Positions 43,460 through 53,200 of a stretch of DNA of 64,000 bases are shown here, piece by piece. Source of the DNA: Haladaptatus salinisoli. GTDB lineage: Archaea > Halobacteriota > Halobacteria > Halobacteriales > Haladaptataceae. The notes under the pieces are model-generated. The model made no database searches and was not told the DNA's origin. It saw nothing but the letters and a program-made list of their open reading frames with translations. Each line of letters opens with the position of its first letter. Within the stretch, counting starts at the first letter, position 1. The translations under genes and the position numbers were made by a program. The stretch lies in NCBI RefSeq assembly GCF_020614375.1, contig NZ_CP085331.1, positions 124,001 through 188,000 of the forward strand, written 5' to 3'.

Positions 43460-44384
43460 TCATGCCGCATCGAAACTGAGCGCACCGTGAATCGCTTTGC
43501 CACCATACCGAGAAGCATTTGCATGGCGAACAGGGGCTCCTGCAAGTGAGATGAACCAGGTCACGGCATGCTGGCTGGGCGTCAACCTGATTTCATTAGA
43601 GACCGGAACCTCGAGGTCGTTGATCTCCGGTTCCAGAAGTTCGACGGATTTGCAGGCGAACACACCGATACCGACAGCTGCAACGAGAAGCACCATACTG
43701 GTAACGCTCCAGATCATCGTCGATCCAGTTGGTGTCTTCTCCGCAGCCGATTTTAGCGCCACTCGTTCGTGAAGCTGAGGTCGCTCCTCGGGCGGTCGGT
43801 GTGTGAGATCCACGTAGTTCAGAGCGCAAAGTCGGCAAACTGTCGTGCTTCCTCCTCGAAATCGATGAAGTTGGCCGGGACGTCACGATCGAGCGCGCCA
43901 TCGTGATACCGTTGAACGTAGACGGTTCGCACCTGCTGGTGGGCGTATACCTCCGCAGCGAAGTACTGTACCGTCTCCGCCCCCTGCTCGACAGACTTGT
44001 CGAGATCGTCACGCACAAGATTGCCTATACTCCCCGTTCGGCGGAGGGGAGATTGGAATATGCTTTGTTGTACCGTTGTTTCGCATAGTACTCGCGCATG
44101 AACTCAACTTTCAAGTTGAGTGTATCAGCAGTGTAGTCGACACCGAAGTACGTGCAATTATCCAAAATCGAGCGGTGGTTCATTAGACCATCCTTCTAGA
44201 AGGCAACTTCCCTGGTTTGGACCTATGACTCAGTCGCGACGCCGTCTCCATCTAGTCCAATTACTTCTTGTAGAATTGGTGGAACCTGCTGGACGGAGTA
44301 GTATGCCCCAACTCCCATCACGATTAGATTGATGACGAATACTGTAACTAGGGCTTTCGCCATGGTCTGCCGCGTGATCTCCAT
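43460..44384 (-). pseudogene. norB: Quinol-dependent nitric oxide reductase (qNOR) N-terminal pseudogene
   Basis: Pieces of a haloarchaeal qNOR follow in order on the minus strand: EITRQTMAKALVTVFVINLI (first helix, from 44384), a separate piece YFGVDYTADTLNLKVEFMRE from 44183 (52 codons to a TAG at 44025-44027), AAEVYAHQQVRTVYVQRYHD from 44016, then the second helix MIWSVTSMVLLVAAVGIGVF and LTPSQHAVTWFISLAG. The periplasmic GxDYTADxL block is diagnostic of the quinol-type enzyme. Stops and frame changes separate the pieces and the whole catalytic haem-copper domain is absent after 43460. It is a dead remnant, about a third of the original. Confidence 0.8.
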
Positions 44385-44658
44385 ATGGTACCAGAGTAAC
44401 TCCAGACACACTATATACTGGGAAAATTACTTGTCACAACTCGTTATTAGATGGATATTGGTCTTGTTGGATTCTTCTTGACGATGGGAGCTCTGTATCG
44501 CAGTATGGTTACGTAACATCGGTCATAAATGAGTTTGAGAGATGGTTGCCTGCCTGTCAACTCTGGGGCATGTTGCCACTTGGGCCACATTTCCATAAAA
44601 GACGACGGTTCATTCCTCCAACTGCAGCACCAGCGCTTGCTGCCAAGCCAGCGAGAAA

Positions 44659-45885
44659 TCATTCCACAAAGAGGTCACGATCGACCGACGGCGGTTCAGG
44701 ACCGGTTTCAGTGCGACGCGAAAATCTTGTCGCCAAACTCACGAGCGCTGCACCACTTCGGAGTACTGGTGCGTGGAAGGACTGGGGAAGGTAATCGTGT
44801 ATCGTGAGAAGCCGAGCTAATCCTTCTCCCATTAGCTGTTGGCTCTCGATTACCTCTTCAATCACTGGACGGCGGATCCGCTCAACTCGCTGCAGAACGC
44901 CGGTCGATACTGAAGCCGTCTCCTGTTTGAGTACCGGCGTGAGTATCCGATGTGCGATGACCGCGTCTTGAATCGCTAAGTTGTTTCCCTGGGCGCCGAT
45001 GGGAGAGGCGACATGTGCGGCGTCGCCAATGAGCAATAACCCATCTACAACCCAGCGCTTAGCGAGCGCTGACTGAACCGACAGTAACGCACACTGGTCG
45101 AATGAGGTGAGGTGCTGGTCGACACTATCTGCGAGTCTAGGCTCGATACCGGTGACCTGGCTCCGAAAGGACTCGATACCGCGGTTCCGGAGCTCCGGGT
45201 ACGTACCCTCTTGAATGAGCAAGCCGTACTGAGATTCGTGGTCGCTCAGCGGGGAGTACGCGAGGACACCGTCTCGTTCGATACGCAGATGTGTCGTCAG
45301 ATCTGCTGCTGCACGGGGCAGTCTGAACCAGACGACCTCCGATCCCGTCTCTTTTGTTTGCAGGTCTATCTTGGCAGCGTCTCGGGTCGTTGAGTACCGC
45401 CCATCGGCTCCAACCACGAGCCGGCTCCGGATGGTGAGCCGCTCACCACTCGGTCGTGTCGTCGCTGTGACGCCCGAAATTGTTCCGTCGTCACGGAGGA
45501 ATCCATCCACTGTGGTGGAGTTGAGAAACGAGAAGGTATCGTACTTTTGGGCGCGTGAAACGACGCATCGAAGCAGCGGTGGCTGCTTCATGAGGATGAC
45601 CTGCTCATTGTCGAACTCGAACAAGGGATACGACCGACCATAGGCGACGAGCGTCCCTCGAGCAATCGTCTCGTGGGGAAGTGATTCGATGTCATCACGG
45701 AGATCCATCTCCGCGAGGAGGCTCGGAATCGGCGGTCGGAACCCGTACCCTCTGAACTCCCGATTGAGTGTCTGCTGTCGTTCGACCAGTGTCGTCTTCA
45801 CGCCGCTGCGTGCAAGCAAGTAGGAGAGGATGCAGCCAGCTGGACCTCCACCAACAACGACGACATCAGTCGAATAGTCAGTCAC
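44659..45885 (-). CDS. FAD-dependent aromatic monooxygenase-type oxidoreductase
   Basis: A 408-residue class A flavoprotein with the PHBH/UbiH fold. Seen: the FAD-binding start VVVVGGGPAGCILSYLLARS, the DG-type motif RLVVGADGRYSTTRDAA, and the GD motif GLLLIGDAAHVASPIGAQGN. Such enzymes hydroxylate phenols, quinones or similar rings with NAD(P)H and O2. The first 30 residues form the dinucleotide-binding beta-alpha-beta; no signal or membrane segment is seen. It is alone between two decayed regions, so its pathway is unknown. Confidence 0.9.
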   Translation of the reverse strand: MTDYSTDVVVVGGGPAGCILSYLLARSGVKTTLVERQQTLNREFRGYGFRPPIPSLLAEMDLRDDIESLPHETIARGTLVAYGRSYPLFEFDNEQVILMKQPPLLRCVVSRAQKYDTFSFLNSTTVDGFLRDDGTISGVTATTRPSGERLTIRSRLVVGADGRYSTTRDAAKIDLQTKETGSEVVWFRLPRAAADLTTHLRIERDGVLAYSPLSDHESQYGLLIQEGTYPELRNRGIESFRSQVTGIEPRLADSVDQHLTSFDQCALLSVQSALAKRWVVDGLLLIGDAAHVASPIGAQGNNLAIQDAVIAHRILTPVLKQETASVSTGVLQRVERIRRPVIEEVIESQQLMGEGLARLLTIHDYLPQSFHAPVLRSGAALVSLATRFSRRTETGPEPPSVDRDLFVE

Positions 45886-46055
45886 TGGATCCCCTCGTCA
45901 TGGCCGCTCGTTTGTTGGCTGGTACTCACGCCGCTCACAGGTACACTGTACCGGATTGATCATATAAAGTCTGAACGAAGAAGTTGCACTCTTGACTACT
46001 AATTCTCGCATTCTAATTTCGAATACATTAGAATCTAGACTGTTACCGGGAAAGT

Positions 46056-46241
46056 ACGGGGTTTGACCTTCCCAGAGCAGGCGGGATTCTTATCATTATC
46101 CTTGGCGCCGGTGGGCTGGCCGCAAGCGAAGTCATGACGTACTATACGGTGCTTATGTTAGTACTTTCCTCTACGGCTATCTTCGTAGCCGTTACCTTCT
46201 GGCTCGAAATGAATCATGGGGAGTACCGCGCACTCGGGTAA
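46056..46241 (+). pseudogene. DUF7333-like small membrane protein with lost start codon
   Basis: The frame reads GFDLPRAGGILIIILGAGGL, then a second span TVLMLVLSSTAIFVAVTFWL and the end EMNHGEYRALG, like the two-helix haloarchaeal small membrane proteins that begin MEFDLP and end HGEYRA. At the expected start there is ACG (46056-46058), and no ATG, GTG or TTG precedes it before a stop. It could be dead or use a very rare start. Confidence 0.45.
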
Positions 46242-46285
46242 CCGATTCAACAGCAATTGATTCACAAAGATGAGTAGACAGTGAA

Positions 46286-46709
46286 ATGCGGATTCGGACG
46301 TGCCTTCGACAGGATATTAGGATTGCACGAACGGAGTGGATACGGGAACACCGCAAGTTCGGGTACCCGGTGACTGGACGGCCGAAGTTGCTCGTTGACG
46401 ATATCGCGTTCACGCCCATTCGAGGATAATGCATATTGGATAAGATCGAGACTTTGCTGCGGGGCAATCCCCCGAGCGCATCACGCAGTCTCTTCGCGAC
46501 TATTGCGCTCGCTAGAGAGGTGTGGCGAAGCACACCGTACAATGACTACACGGCCGTTCTGCTACTACCAGCAGCAGTCGTCGCCGTGTTCGATCGCGTC
46601 TGCGCGGGGTTTCATCAAGGATTACTATCGGAACGTCGTCGATCTCGTTTGGGAGATCCTCGTCCACATCGACGCTGATGAGGAATTCGTTAATTGCCTA
46701 GTCGAGTGA
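46286..46709 (+). pseudogene. Broken unknown gene
   Basis: From the ATG at 46286 the frame gives 47 residues (RQDIRIARTEWIREHRKFGY, LLVDDIAFTPIRG), then TAA at 46427-46429, then in the same frame SLFATIALAREVWRSTPYND and a hydrophobic segment, then a frame change to FIKDYYRNVVDLVWEILVHI ending at 46709. The parts look coding but I do not recognise the family. Confidence 0.35.
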
Positions 46710-46764
46710 CTTGCGACTACGTAGATAGAGTTGCTCGAATAGAGAGCTACACGACAAACCTTGA

Positions 46765-47199
46765 CTACTGTTGCTCAGTGATGTGCTCTTTAAGCAGCGT
46801 TCGGTGACATCGTTTCTGGTCGGTGTTTTCGAAACAGACGAAGATGAGCTGTTCGTCGTCACGAAGCCTGTCCGTGAGTTCAGCGATCGCCTCCTGAGCA
46901 CCCGTGGCCTCAGAGAGATGTGATCGGTACCGGTCCTCAAACCCAACCTCGTCCCAGGCAGCATTATGTGCCCCTTCGTCACACATTCCCTGCATTTTAA
47001 AATCTTTGTGACGCTGTTTGAACTCGTCGAGGAGGTCTACCGGAGGACCGAGTGCTGGATGGTTCTCATCGATTGTTGATCTGAACCAGCCAGTTGGCCG
47101 TCGAACCACACCCACGAGCGTAGCCTTCGCAGGAATGTCCACGAGATCATGCTGTAGCGCTGCGACGTACGTATCATCGAGGAGGTCGGAAGTGATCAT
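46765..47199 (-). CDS. DUF488 family protein
   Basis: A 144-residue protein of the DUF488 family: LVGVVRRPTGWFRSTIDENH, then WDEVGFEDRYRSHLSEATGA and LIFVCFENTDQKRCHRTLLK, where the family usually has CxE...CHR. The function is not established. The frame stays open upstream of the ATG at 47199 with family-like residues (VHREVDYAGLQTAKTEI) but without a normal start codon, so the N-terminus may have been lost or begin elsewhere. Confidence 0.75.
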   Translation of the reverse strand: MITSDLLDDTYVAALQHDLVDIPAKATLVGVVRRPTGWFRSTIDENHPALGPPVDLLDEFKQRHKDFKMQGMCDEGAHNAAWDEVGFEDRYRSHLSEATGAQEAIAELTDRLRDDEQLIFVCFENTDQKRCHRTLLKEHITEQQ

Positions 47200-47531
47200 G
47201 ATCTCTGTCTTAGCCGTTTGGAGCCCAGCGTAGTCAACCTCTCGGTGGACGTCTGTGTCGACCCTGTCCGATGGGGGCTTCTGTGATCGTGCAAGAGTTG
47301 AGGTGTGGCTGGCCTAAGCCGTTGATGCTCCAGCAGGTAGGACATCCACAATGTCAAATATGCCGCGAAACGACGGACCAGCGGATGAACAACGCGTGAC
47401 GCTAGCACTGTAAAAAATTCTCGACGAACTCTCTGGGTATGCACTTCAGTGAAAGGAGCTCACACATATTTTCGGTTACCCCTTCCTGGAGTGGTTATAC
47501 TGCCGCTCAGAGGGGGTATGAGGACATAGGG

Positions 47532-48266
47532 TTAATTACGGGAACCGATTTCCTTCACGGTAAGCTCTGCGAGCTGAGAGAAACCTACTGTGTCCGGTAT
47601 GACGTCCACCGTGACACCATGTTTCCGGATAGCACGAGCTGTCGGTGTCCCAATGGCCCCAATAATTGTCCCCGCTACTCCTCGTTGGAGTGCGGGTAGA
47701 CCGTCTTGCTCCACAGCGATTTCGCAGAAATGGTCCACTGTTCTCGGTGACGTAAAAAGTATCCCATCCAGTTGTCCGTCCATTGCGAGGGTGACTGATC
47801 TACCAGCAGTCGTCGGGCGATCCAATTGATACAACTGCGTCTCATGGACATCTGCACCGGCGGCCTTGAGCCCCTGGACGAGTACATCACTCCCATGTGC
47901 ACTCCGAACGATCTCGACAGTCGATCCGTCGACCTCAACAGCGAGTTCTTCCACGAGACATGTGGACGTGAACGTCGACGGCACGACATCAACTGAAACA
48001 CCATAGTCTTGTAATGCCGAAGCGGTCTGCTGGCCGACGGCACACACCGTTGAACCGCTTGGATGCCAGTCTTGTTCGACAGCTATCTTTACTCCGGTCT
48101 GGCTTGTGAAAACACAGTAATCTGCTGCCGATGGTGTCTCTCCGGTCGGACGAATTGTCAACATTGGATCAGCCACTGTTGAAACTCCAAGTGAACAGAG
48201 ATACTCAACTGCGTCGGCGATACGATTGTCATCGGGTCGGAGGACAGCTACAGTCGGATTGTTCAT
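47532..48266 (-). CDS. hemD: Uroporphyrinogen-III synthase
   Basis: A 244-residue HemD that cyclises hydroxymethylbilane to uroporphyrinogen III, the branch point to haem, sirohaem and cobalamin. Seen: VAVLRPDDNRIADAVEYLCS, CVFTSQTGVKIAVEQ, VCAVGQQTASALQDYGVSVD in the first lobe, and EIVRSAHGSDVLVQGLKAAG, ILFTSPRTVDHFCEI, GAIGTPTARAIRKHGVTVDV in the second. The ATG at 48266 is chosen over 48278 by its better family N-terminus. It stands without other tetrapyrrole genes, so a second chromosomal copy may exist. Confidence 0.9.
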   Translation of the reverse strand: MNNPTVAVLRPDDNRIADAVEYLCSLGVSTVADPMLTIRPTGETPSAADYCVFTSQTGVKIAVEQDWHPSGSTVCAVGQQTASALQDYGVSVDVVPSTFTSTCLVEELAVEVDGSTVEIVRSAHGSDVLVQGLKAAGADVHETQLYQLDRPTTAGRSVTLAMDGQLDGILFTSPRTVDHFCEIAVEQDGLPALQRGVAGTIIGAIGTPTARAIRKHGVTVDVIPDTVGFSQLAELTVKEIGSRN

Positions 48267-48347
48267 GTTTTGAAACATGGCGCTATTGGAGATGTTCGTA
48301 TTGGAATTCGTGCGTAGCGGTCTGGGAAATCCGTTATTTTCTGGGCG

Positions 48348-48755
48348 TTACACCGGTCCCATTACAGCAAGCCAACTCAGAACTGGCCCAGCCGTGACCC
48401 TGACCGTGGCTGCGCCGAATCCGAAGGCGATGAGACTCATAAATAGGACAAATTTGGCGTTAGCATCCTTCACACTCGCAAGGAGTATGAGAAGTGTGAG
48501 TGACCCAGAGAGGAGACAGATGAATCCCCCGATGAGAAACCCCTGAATCGTGAACACGGGATCTGAGAAACTCAACAGTGGGAATGAGGGCGTATAGACA
48601 CCAGCTACATGGAGAGCAATGCCGATGCAAAGATAACCGACGAAGCCGATCACTGTCACTGCGCTCCCAACCAATGACAGCCGGAATACTTGATAAAGCC
48701 CTCGCTCAAGCGGCGTTGATGGATGCCACGCTCGCATAGTTGAAGGTTGGGGCAT
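48348..48755 (-). CDS. Four-helix membrane protein, unknown function
   Basis: A 135-residue protein with four hydrophobic segments (LVGSAVTVIGFVGYLCIGIA, the segment around IQGFLIGGFICLLSG, LTLLILLASV, and FVLFMSLIAFGFGAATVRV). The N-terminus MPQPSTMRAWHPSTPLERGL is polar. Its ATG is 3 bp after the glutamate dehydrogenase stop, so it is probably translated from the gdh transcript. No family is recognised. Confidence 0.65.
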   Translation of the reverse strand: MPQPSTMRAWHPSTPLERGLYQVFRLSLVGSAVTVIGFVGYLCIGIALHVAGVYTPSFPLLSFSDPVFTIQGFLIGGFICLLSGSLTLLILLASVKDANAKFVLFMSLIAFGFGAATVRVTAGPVLSWLAVMGPV

Positions 48756-48758
48756 CTA

Positions 48759-50060
48759 CTACGGCCACAACCCTCTTGCTTTGTGTGCTTCCGCGATGCG
48801 GGACAGTGCGACGATGTACGCTGCATCACGCCAAGTAACGTCACGCTGCTCGAACTCAGTTTGGACGGCACGCCAGGCAGCCTTCATCTCTGCTTCGAGT
48901 TCATCGTTCACCCGTCCGAGTGACCACGCCCGCCGACTGATGTCCTGGAGCCACTCGAAGTAGCTCACTGTGACGCCGCCAGCGTTGGCGAGAATATCGG
49001 GAATTACAGCGATATCCCGCTCTGCAAGAATTGAATCAGCCGTGGATGTCGTCGGGCCGTTCGCACCTTCGATGACGAGATCTGCGGCGATTTCTTCCGC
49101 ATTCTCTTTGGTGAGCACGTTCCCCAGTGCGGCTGGAATGAGAACGTCGACGTCGAGCGTAAGCAACTCGTCGTTTGAAATCACGGTGTCTGCATATGTG
49201 GTGACGGCTTCTGGCTCCTCGTCGTGCGATGGGACTGAGGCCGTATCAATCCCTTCTGGCTCGTACATCGCTCCATTCACGTCGCTGATTGCAACGACGG
49301 TCGCGCCCCAGTCGTCGAGGAGTCGAGCTGCATTCGCCCCGACACTCCCGTAGCCCTGGACTGCCACGGTGGTATCCTCAAGCTGCCGATCATAGTACTC
49401 GCAGACTAGTTGCGTGATAATTGCAACGCTCCGTCCGGGTGCTTCTTCGCGGCCTTCACTGCCACCGATGACTGGCGGTTTGCCAGTGACTACACCCGGT
49501 GTTGTTTCGCCTTCCTGCATCGAGTACGCGTCCATCAACCACGCCATCGTCTGAGGATCTGTTCCCATGTCGGGGGCGGGAATATCTTGGTTGGGGCCGA
49601 TAACGTCGCGAAGTTCCTGTGTAAACCGTCGAGTGAGCCGCTCTTTTTCGGTCGAACTCAGCTCCTTCGGGTTGACAGCAACACCTCCTTTGGCACCCCC
49701 AAATGGGAGATCCATGACTGCGCACTTCCAAGTCATCCACATGCCGAGCCCGACACATTCATCCCGAGTCACCTCAGGATGGTACCGAAGCCCGCCTTTA
49801 AATGGGCCTCTGACACTGTCGTGCTGGGCTCGGTAGCCCGTGAACACCTCGACGGTTCCGTTGTCCCGTTTGATTGGAACCGTTACTTCGTGGACCTTTT
49901 TCGGATATTTGAGCCGTTCGACGATATTGGGGTCGATATCAAGGTGATTGGCGGCATGGTACAGCTGTCGGCGAGCCGTTTCGAGCGCTGACTCTGATTC
50001 GGTCGATTCCATTGGCGCATTATTTGATTCATCGCAGGTAGCATCGGTTTGGGATGTCAT
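48759..50060 (-). CDS. gdh: Glutamate dehydrogenase
   Basis: A 433-residue Glu/Leu/Phe/Val-type dehydrogenase that interconverts 2-oxoglutarate plus ammonium and glutamate. Seen: the substrate-binding segment [20 protein letters not shown], the catalytic region [16 protein letters not shown] with its Lys, DIPAPDMGT, the Rossmann motif [17 protein letters not shown], and [16 protein letters not shown]. The ATG at 50060 is favoured; the frame continues upstream. A tiny zinc-ribbon gene lies 2 bp upstream on the same strand and a membrane protein follows. Confidence 0.94.
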   Translation of the reverse strand: MTSQTDATCDESNNAPMESTESESALETARRQLYHAANHLDIDPNIVERLKYPKKVHEVTVPIKRDNGTVEVFTGYRAQHDSVRGPFKGGLRYHPEVTRDECVGLGMWMTWKCAVMDLPFGGAKGGVAVNPKELSSTEKERLTRRFTQELRDVIGPNQDIPAPDMGTDPQTMAWLMDAYSMQEGETTPGVVTGKPPVIGGSEGREEAPGRSVAIITQLVCEYYDRQLEDTTVAVQGYGSVGANAARLLDDWGATVVAISDVNGAMYEPEGIDTASVPSHDEEPEAVTTYADTVISNDELLTLDVDVLIPAALGNVLTKENAEEIAADLVIEGANGPTTSTADSILAERDIAVIPDILANAGGVTVSYFEWLQDISRRAWSLGRVNDELEAEMKAAWRAVQTEFEQRDVTWRDAAYIVALSRIAEAHKARGLWP

Positions 50061-50062
50061 AG

Positions 50063-50206
50063 TTATTCCAGCGGTATTCGACGGTTTCGCATTGGCCCGC
50101 CACAATCAGGGCACTGACTGGGGCCACTCACTGCGATGATGATGTTGCCACACTCGAAGCACTCGTATGGGGTTTCTTTGTCCGGTTCGGGTTTGACATC
50201 TCTCAT
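50063..50206 (-). CDS. 47-residue rubrerythrin-like zinc ribbon
   Basis: A 47-residue protein with CxxC pairs in [18 protein letters not shown] and [17 protein letters not shown], the pattern of haloarchaeal rubrerythrin-like zinc-ribbon mini-proteins. It binds one zinc and may act as a regulator or protein-interaction module. The ATG at 50206 gives the family length. It precedes gdh by 2 bp, so it is the first gene of a gdh transcript. Confidence 0.8.
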   Translation of the reverse strand: MRDVKPEPDKETPYECFECGNIIIAVSGPSQCPDCGGPMRNRRIPLE

Positions 50207-50314
50207 TGTGGAATCACGAGTGCCAGCAAGTAACCTTGGCACTCTGTGTAGAGGTAGTAAGTGTATTAGGGAATATTCCACGGTTAATTACTATACCGAT
50301 CTCAGAACAAGAGG

Positions 50315-53200
50315 TTAGTTATTGAACCTGACCGCCCCCGCGATAGAGAGATTGTTCTCCTCAAAGAGCGTTGTGAACAATTTTCGTTGAACAGTGCGGG
50401 CGTGCTTATAGAATGCAGGTGGAGAGATCTCGAGCGTCTCCGCAACTTCTTCGCCAGTACTCCTGCGCGGTGACTCGAAGTAGCCACTATAGTATGCTGT
50501 CTGGATCACCTCAAGTTGCCGCTCTGTCAGCTCCTCGAGGAACTTCGAGTATAGGTCGTGTTCTATCGACTGATCGAGCGTCTGCTTGGCGCGGAGTTCG
50601 ATATCAGCAAACGTCTCACGGACGAGTTGCGTGATCGTTCGGACGTCGATGCTATCCGGGACATCGATGACGAGCGACGTCATGGTCGGATTCGCAGTCG
50701 CTTCGCGGAAGACGGCGCCATGATCAGCCAATTCTAAGGCGAGAAACGGCTGTGTGAGCCGGAGCCGCAGTACGCCACCCTCACCATCCGTACTGATCTG
50801 TTGTACCTCGTCGATGCCGACCATCTGCGAGGCGGCGTCTGCAACATCATTTATTGCCCCGTCGTCGACAGTCACGAACACGTAGCTTCCTTCCGTGGAT
50901 TGCTGGACGCCACCCTGATACGAGAGTGTGCATCCCGCGTTCTGCGCGAGCCGTGAGAGGACGAACGTTGGATCGTCGATGGTGAATTCGACGCGCGTTA
51001 TTGACGTCGTGAGCAGGGCATTCTTCCGCTCAATCGCACTCAGGGCGGACGCGATGGTTTCGCCGAGTTCGGCCAGGACAGCCTTCGCCGTCTTGTTGAA
51101 TGCATCCTGGGTCGGTGCATACACCGTCAAGACGCCGTGCGTAAGGTCGTTGTACACGAGCGGAATGCTCAGTACGGAGAGGTAATCACGAGAAAGAGCG
51201 TCCTTCCGCCACGCTTCGTCACGGAGACCAGCAGCAACGTTCGTCACCATCGTTACATCGCCGGTGGCTGCGGTTTGGCTGGCTGGCTCTGCACCTGACG
51301 CTTGGACGGCGAACGTCTGGCTATCTAAATACCCCTGTTCGGTGCCGGCCCAGGCCCGTGGCTCGAGGGTGTCGGTCGTTGGATCGACCGTCCCGATCCA
51401 GGCAAACCGGAACCGATCATCAGCGGTCAACAATTCACAGACCGTATGATCGATTTCCTCGCGCGTTTCCGCTTGTACGAGGGCTTGATCGATCTCCCGA
51501 ATCGTCTCGTTGATGCGATTTAGGGCGGTTAGTTGCTCGTTTTGCGCCTGGAGTGTCCGGTCTTGCTCCCGGAGTCGTGATTCCCGCGTGACGCGGTCGA
51601 GGGCTGCCTCGGCGGTGGCTGCAAGCAGGTCGGCCAGTTCCTCCGTCACATCGTCGAAGGTTCCGATCTGGTTTGAGCCCGCGATAAAAACGCCATGGTG
51701 TCCGAGTGGAATGTAGGTCGCACTTCGGAGGTCGGTGGCATGGTTTCCGAGCCGGTCTGCATCGTGGACATCATCGAAGAACAGCACTTTATCCTCGACG
51801 AAACTGTAGCTCGGGAGCGTTTCACCATCGGCGTGGACAGTCGGGAGCGGTCCGTTTAGCTCAGTCATTGTCACCGAGTGTGCTGCAGGTCGGAGGTCGT
51901 TGGCATCGGCATCGAAGAGATAGACTGCACTTGCATCGAGATTGAGCACTCCAGGTGTATCATCGACGATGTGTTGGGCAATCTCTTGATGAGTCTCGGC
52001 GTAGAGGAAATCACGGGCTGTCTCGTGGAGCGTAGCGAGTGCCTCCTCGCGTTGTTTGCGTTTTGTGATATCCCGACAGCTGAAAAGAAGCGTCCCGTCC
52101 TGAATCGAGACCTCACGAACGTTGACGAGAAGCGTGTGCTCGCGACCAGCCTTGTCTGTCGCCGTGGTTTCGATGTTTTTGAGAACGCTGTCTTCCGCGA
52201 GTTCCTCCCGGTCGAAGAGATCCTCGCCAAGGAGGTCATTGATTGTTCCTAGCTCACGTATCTCCTCAGCTGTATACCCAAAGATGAAGTGGACATTGGG
52301 GCAGACGTAGGTGTACTCGCCGGCTTCGTCCGTGATGAGGACAGTGTCGGTCATGTTGTTGAGCGTGACGCGATGGAGTTCCTCCGATTGTCGGAGATTC
52401 CGTTCAAGGTCGACGCGTTCGGTGATGTCGACGCCTTCAACGACGACCGAAACGAGTTCACCACGTTCATTCTCGACGGGGCGTACGGAGAGGTCGATAA
52501 CGCGTGGGTCATCGACGTGTGGCAGCTGTGAGACGACCGCCTTGCCGAACGTCCCGTCGAGTGCTTTCTCCACGATCTGTTGGACATCCGCGTTCGCCGC
52601 ACCCAGCTGTGACCACCATGGGAGCGTCCAGAATGGCTCGCCGACAATTGTGTCAACGTTCTCATCGATCATCTCCCGTGCGGTCCGGTTCACACGAACG
52701 AGTGAGCCATCCGTGTTGAGCACCCAGGTTGCCGTTCGTGAATCGTTAAAGATTGCGTCGAATTGTCTGGCGCGCTCCCGCTGGGTGGCCGACCGTTGTG
52801 CGGACCGAATCGCACGTTCAGTTCGTTCGACGAGCTCGTCGGTCACCTGTTTGGCTGGGTCTGTGACCGCAATGTAATCGGTGACGCCGGCTTCGATGGC
52901 CTCACTGGCGATGGCTTCGCTCCCAGCGGCAGTCCCGAGAAGGACGGGAAGCGTGGTGGTTTCGGTGCGAATTTCACGGAGTAGGTCTACTCCAGTATTC
53001 CCGTCAAGGCTGTATGCGCTGATGAGACAGTCGAGTGGCTCGGTCCGGAAGACGTCGAGTGCCTCCGCCTCGGTTTCGGTTATATAGACTGTCGCGTCAG
53101 TCCATGTTTCAAGTGTCTCTGCGAATTGTTTGACCCACTCAACAGCCCCGACAAGTAAGACAGAGGAACCGTCGAGTACGGATGGAGATAAGCCCATCAT
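50315..53200 (-). CDS. Receiver-PAS-PAS-GAF-GAF-HTH_10 regulator (bacterio-opsin activator type)
   Basis: A 961-residue multi-domain regulator. Order seen: pseudo-receiver (about 12-135), PAS (about 148-265, WVLNTDGSLVRVNRTAREMI), PAS (about 275-395, TDEAGEYTYVCPNVHFIFGY), two GAF domains (about 400-550 and 565-720), a bacterio-opsin-activator linker, and HTH_10 at the end (LEELTERQLEVIQTAYYSGY and TGEEVAETLEISPPAFYKHA). In the receiver the phospho-acceptor Asp is Ala62 (CLISAYSLDG), so it cannot be phosphorylated there. It has no kinase domain and no neighbour on its strand except gdh downstream. Possible signals are redox or small ligands. Confidence 0.92.
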   Translation of the reverse strand: MMGLSPSVLDGSSVLLVGAVEWVKQFAETLETWTDATVYITETEAEALDVFRTEPLDCLISAYSLDGNTGVDLLREIRTETTTLPVLLGTAAGSEAIASEAIEAGVTDYIAVTDPAKQVTDELVERTERAIRSAQRSATQRERARQFDAIFNDSRTATWVLNTDGSLVRVNRTAREMIDENVDTIVGEPFWTLPWWSQLGAANADVQQIVEKALDGTFGKAVVSQLPHVDDPRVIDLSVRPVENERGELVSVVVEGVDITERVDLERNLRQSEELHRVTLNNMTDTVLITDEAGEYTYVCPNVHFIFGYTAEEIRELGTINDLLGEDLFDREELAEDSVLKNIETTATDKAGREHTLLVNVREVSIQDGTLLFSCRDITKRKQREEALATLHETARDFLYAETHQEIAQHIVDDTPGVLNLDASAVYLFDADANDLRPAAHSVTMTELNGPLPTVHADGETLPSYSFVEDKVLFFDDVHDADRLGNHATDLRSATYIPLGHHGVFIAGSNQIGTFDDVTEELADLLAATAEAALDRVTRESRLREQDRTLQAQNEQLTALNRINETIREIDQALVQAETREEIDHTVCELLTADDRFRFAWIGTVDPTTDTLEPRAWAGTEQGYLDSQTFAVQASGAEPASQTAATGDVTMVTNVAAGLRDEAWRKDALSRDYLSVLSIPLVYNDLTHGVLTVYAPTQDAFNKTAKAVLAELGETIASALSAIERKNALLTTSITRVEFTIDDPTFVLSRLAQNAGCTLSYQGGVQQSTEGSYVFVTVDDGAINDVADAASQMVGIDEVQQISTDGEGGVLRLRLTQPFLALELADHGAVFREATANPTMTSLVIDVPDSIDVRTITQLVRETFADIELRAKQTLDQSIEHDLYSKFLEELTERQLEVIQTAYYSGYFESPRRSTGEEVAETLEISPPAFYKHARTVQRKLFTTLFEENNLSIAGAVRFNN

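Noticed and set aside
52311..52877. 188-codon open frame on the plus strand, rich in Ser, Arg and Thr
   Set aside because: Shadow frame opposite the PAS/GAF regulator; composition is unlike haloarchaeal proteins.
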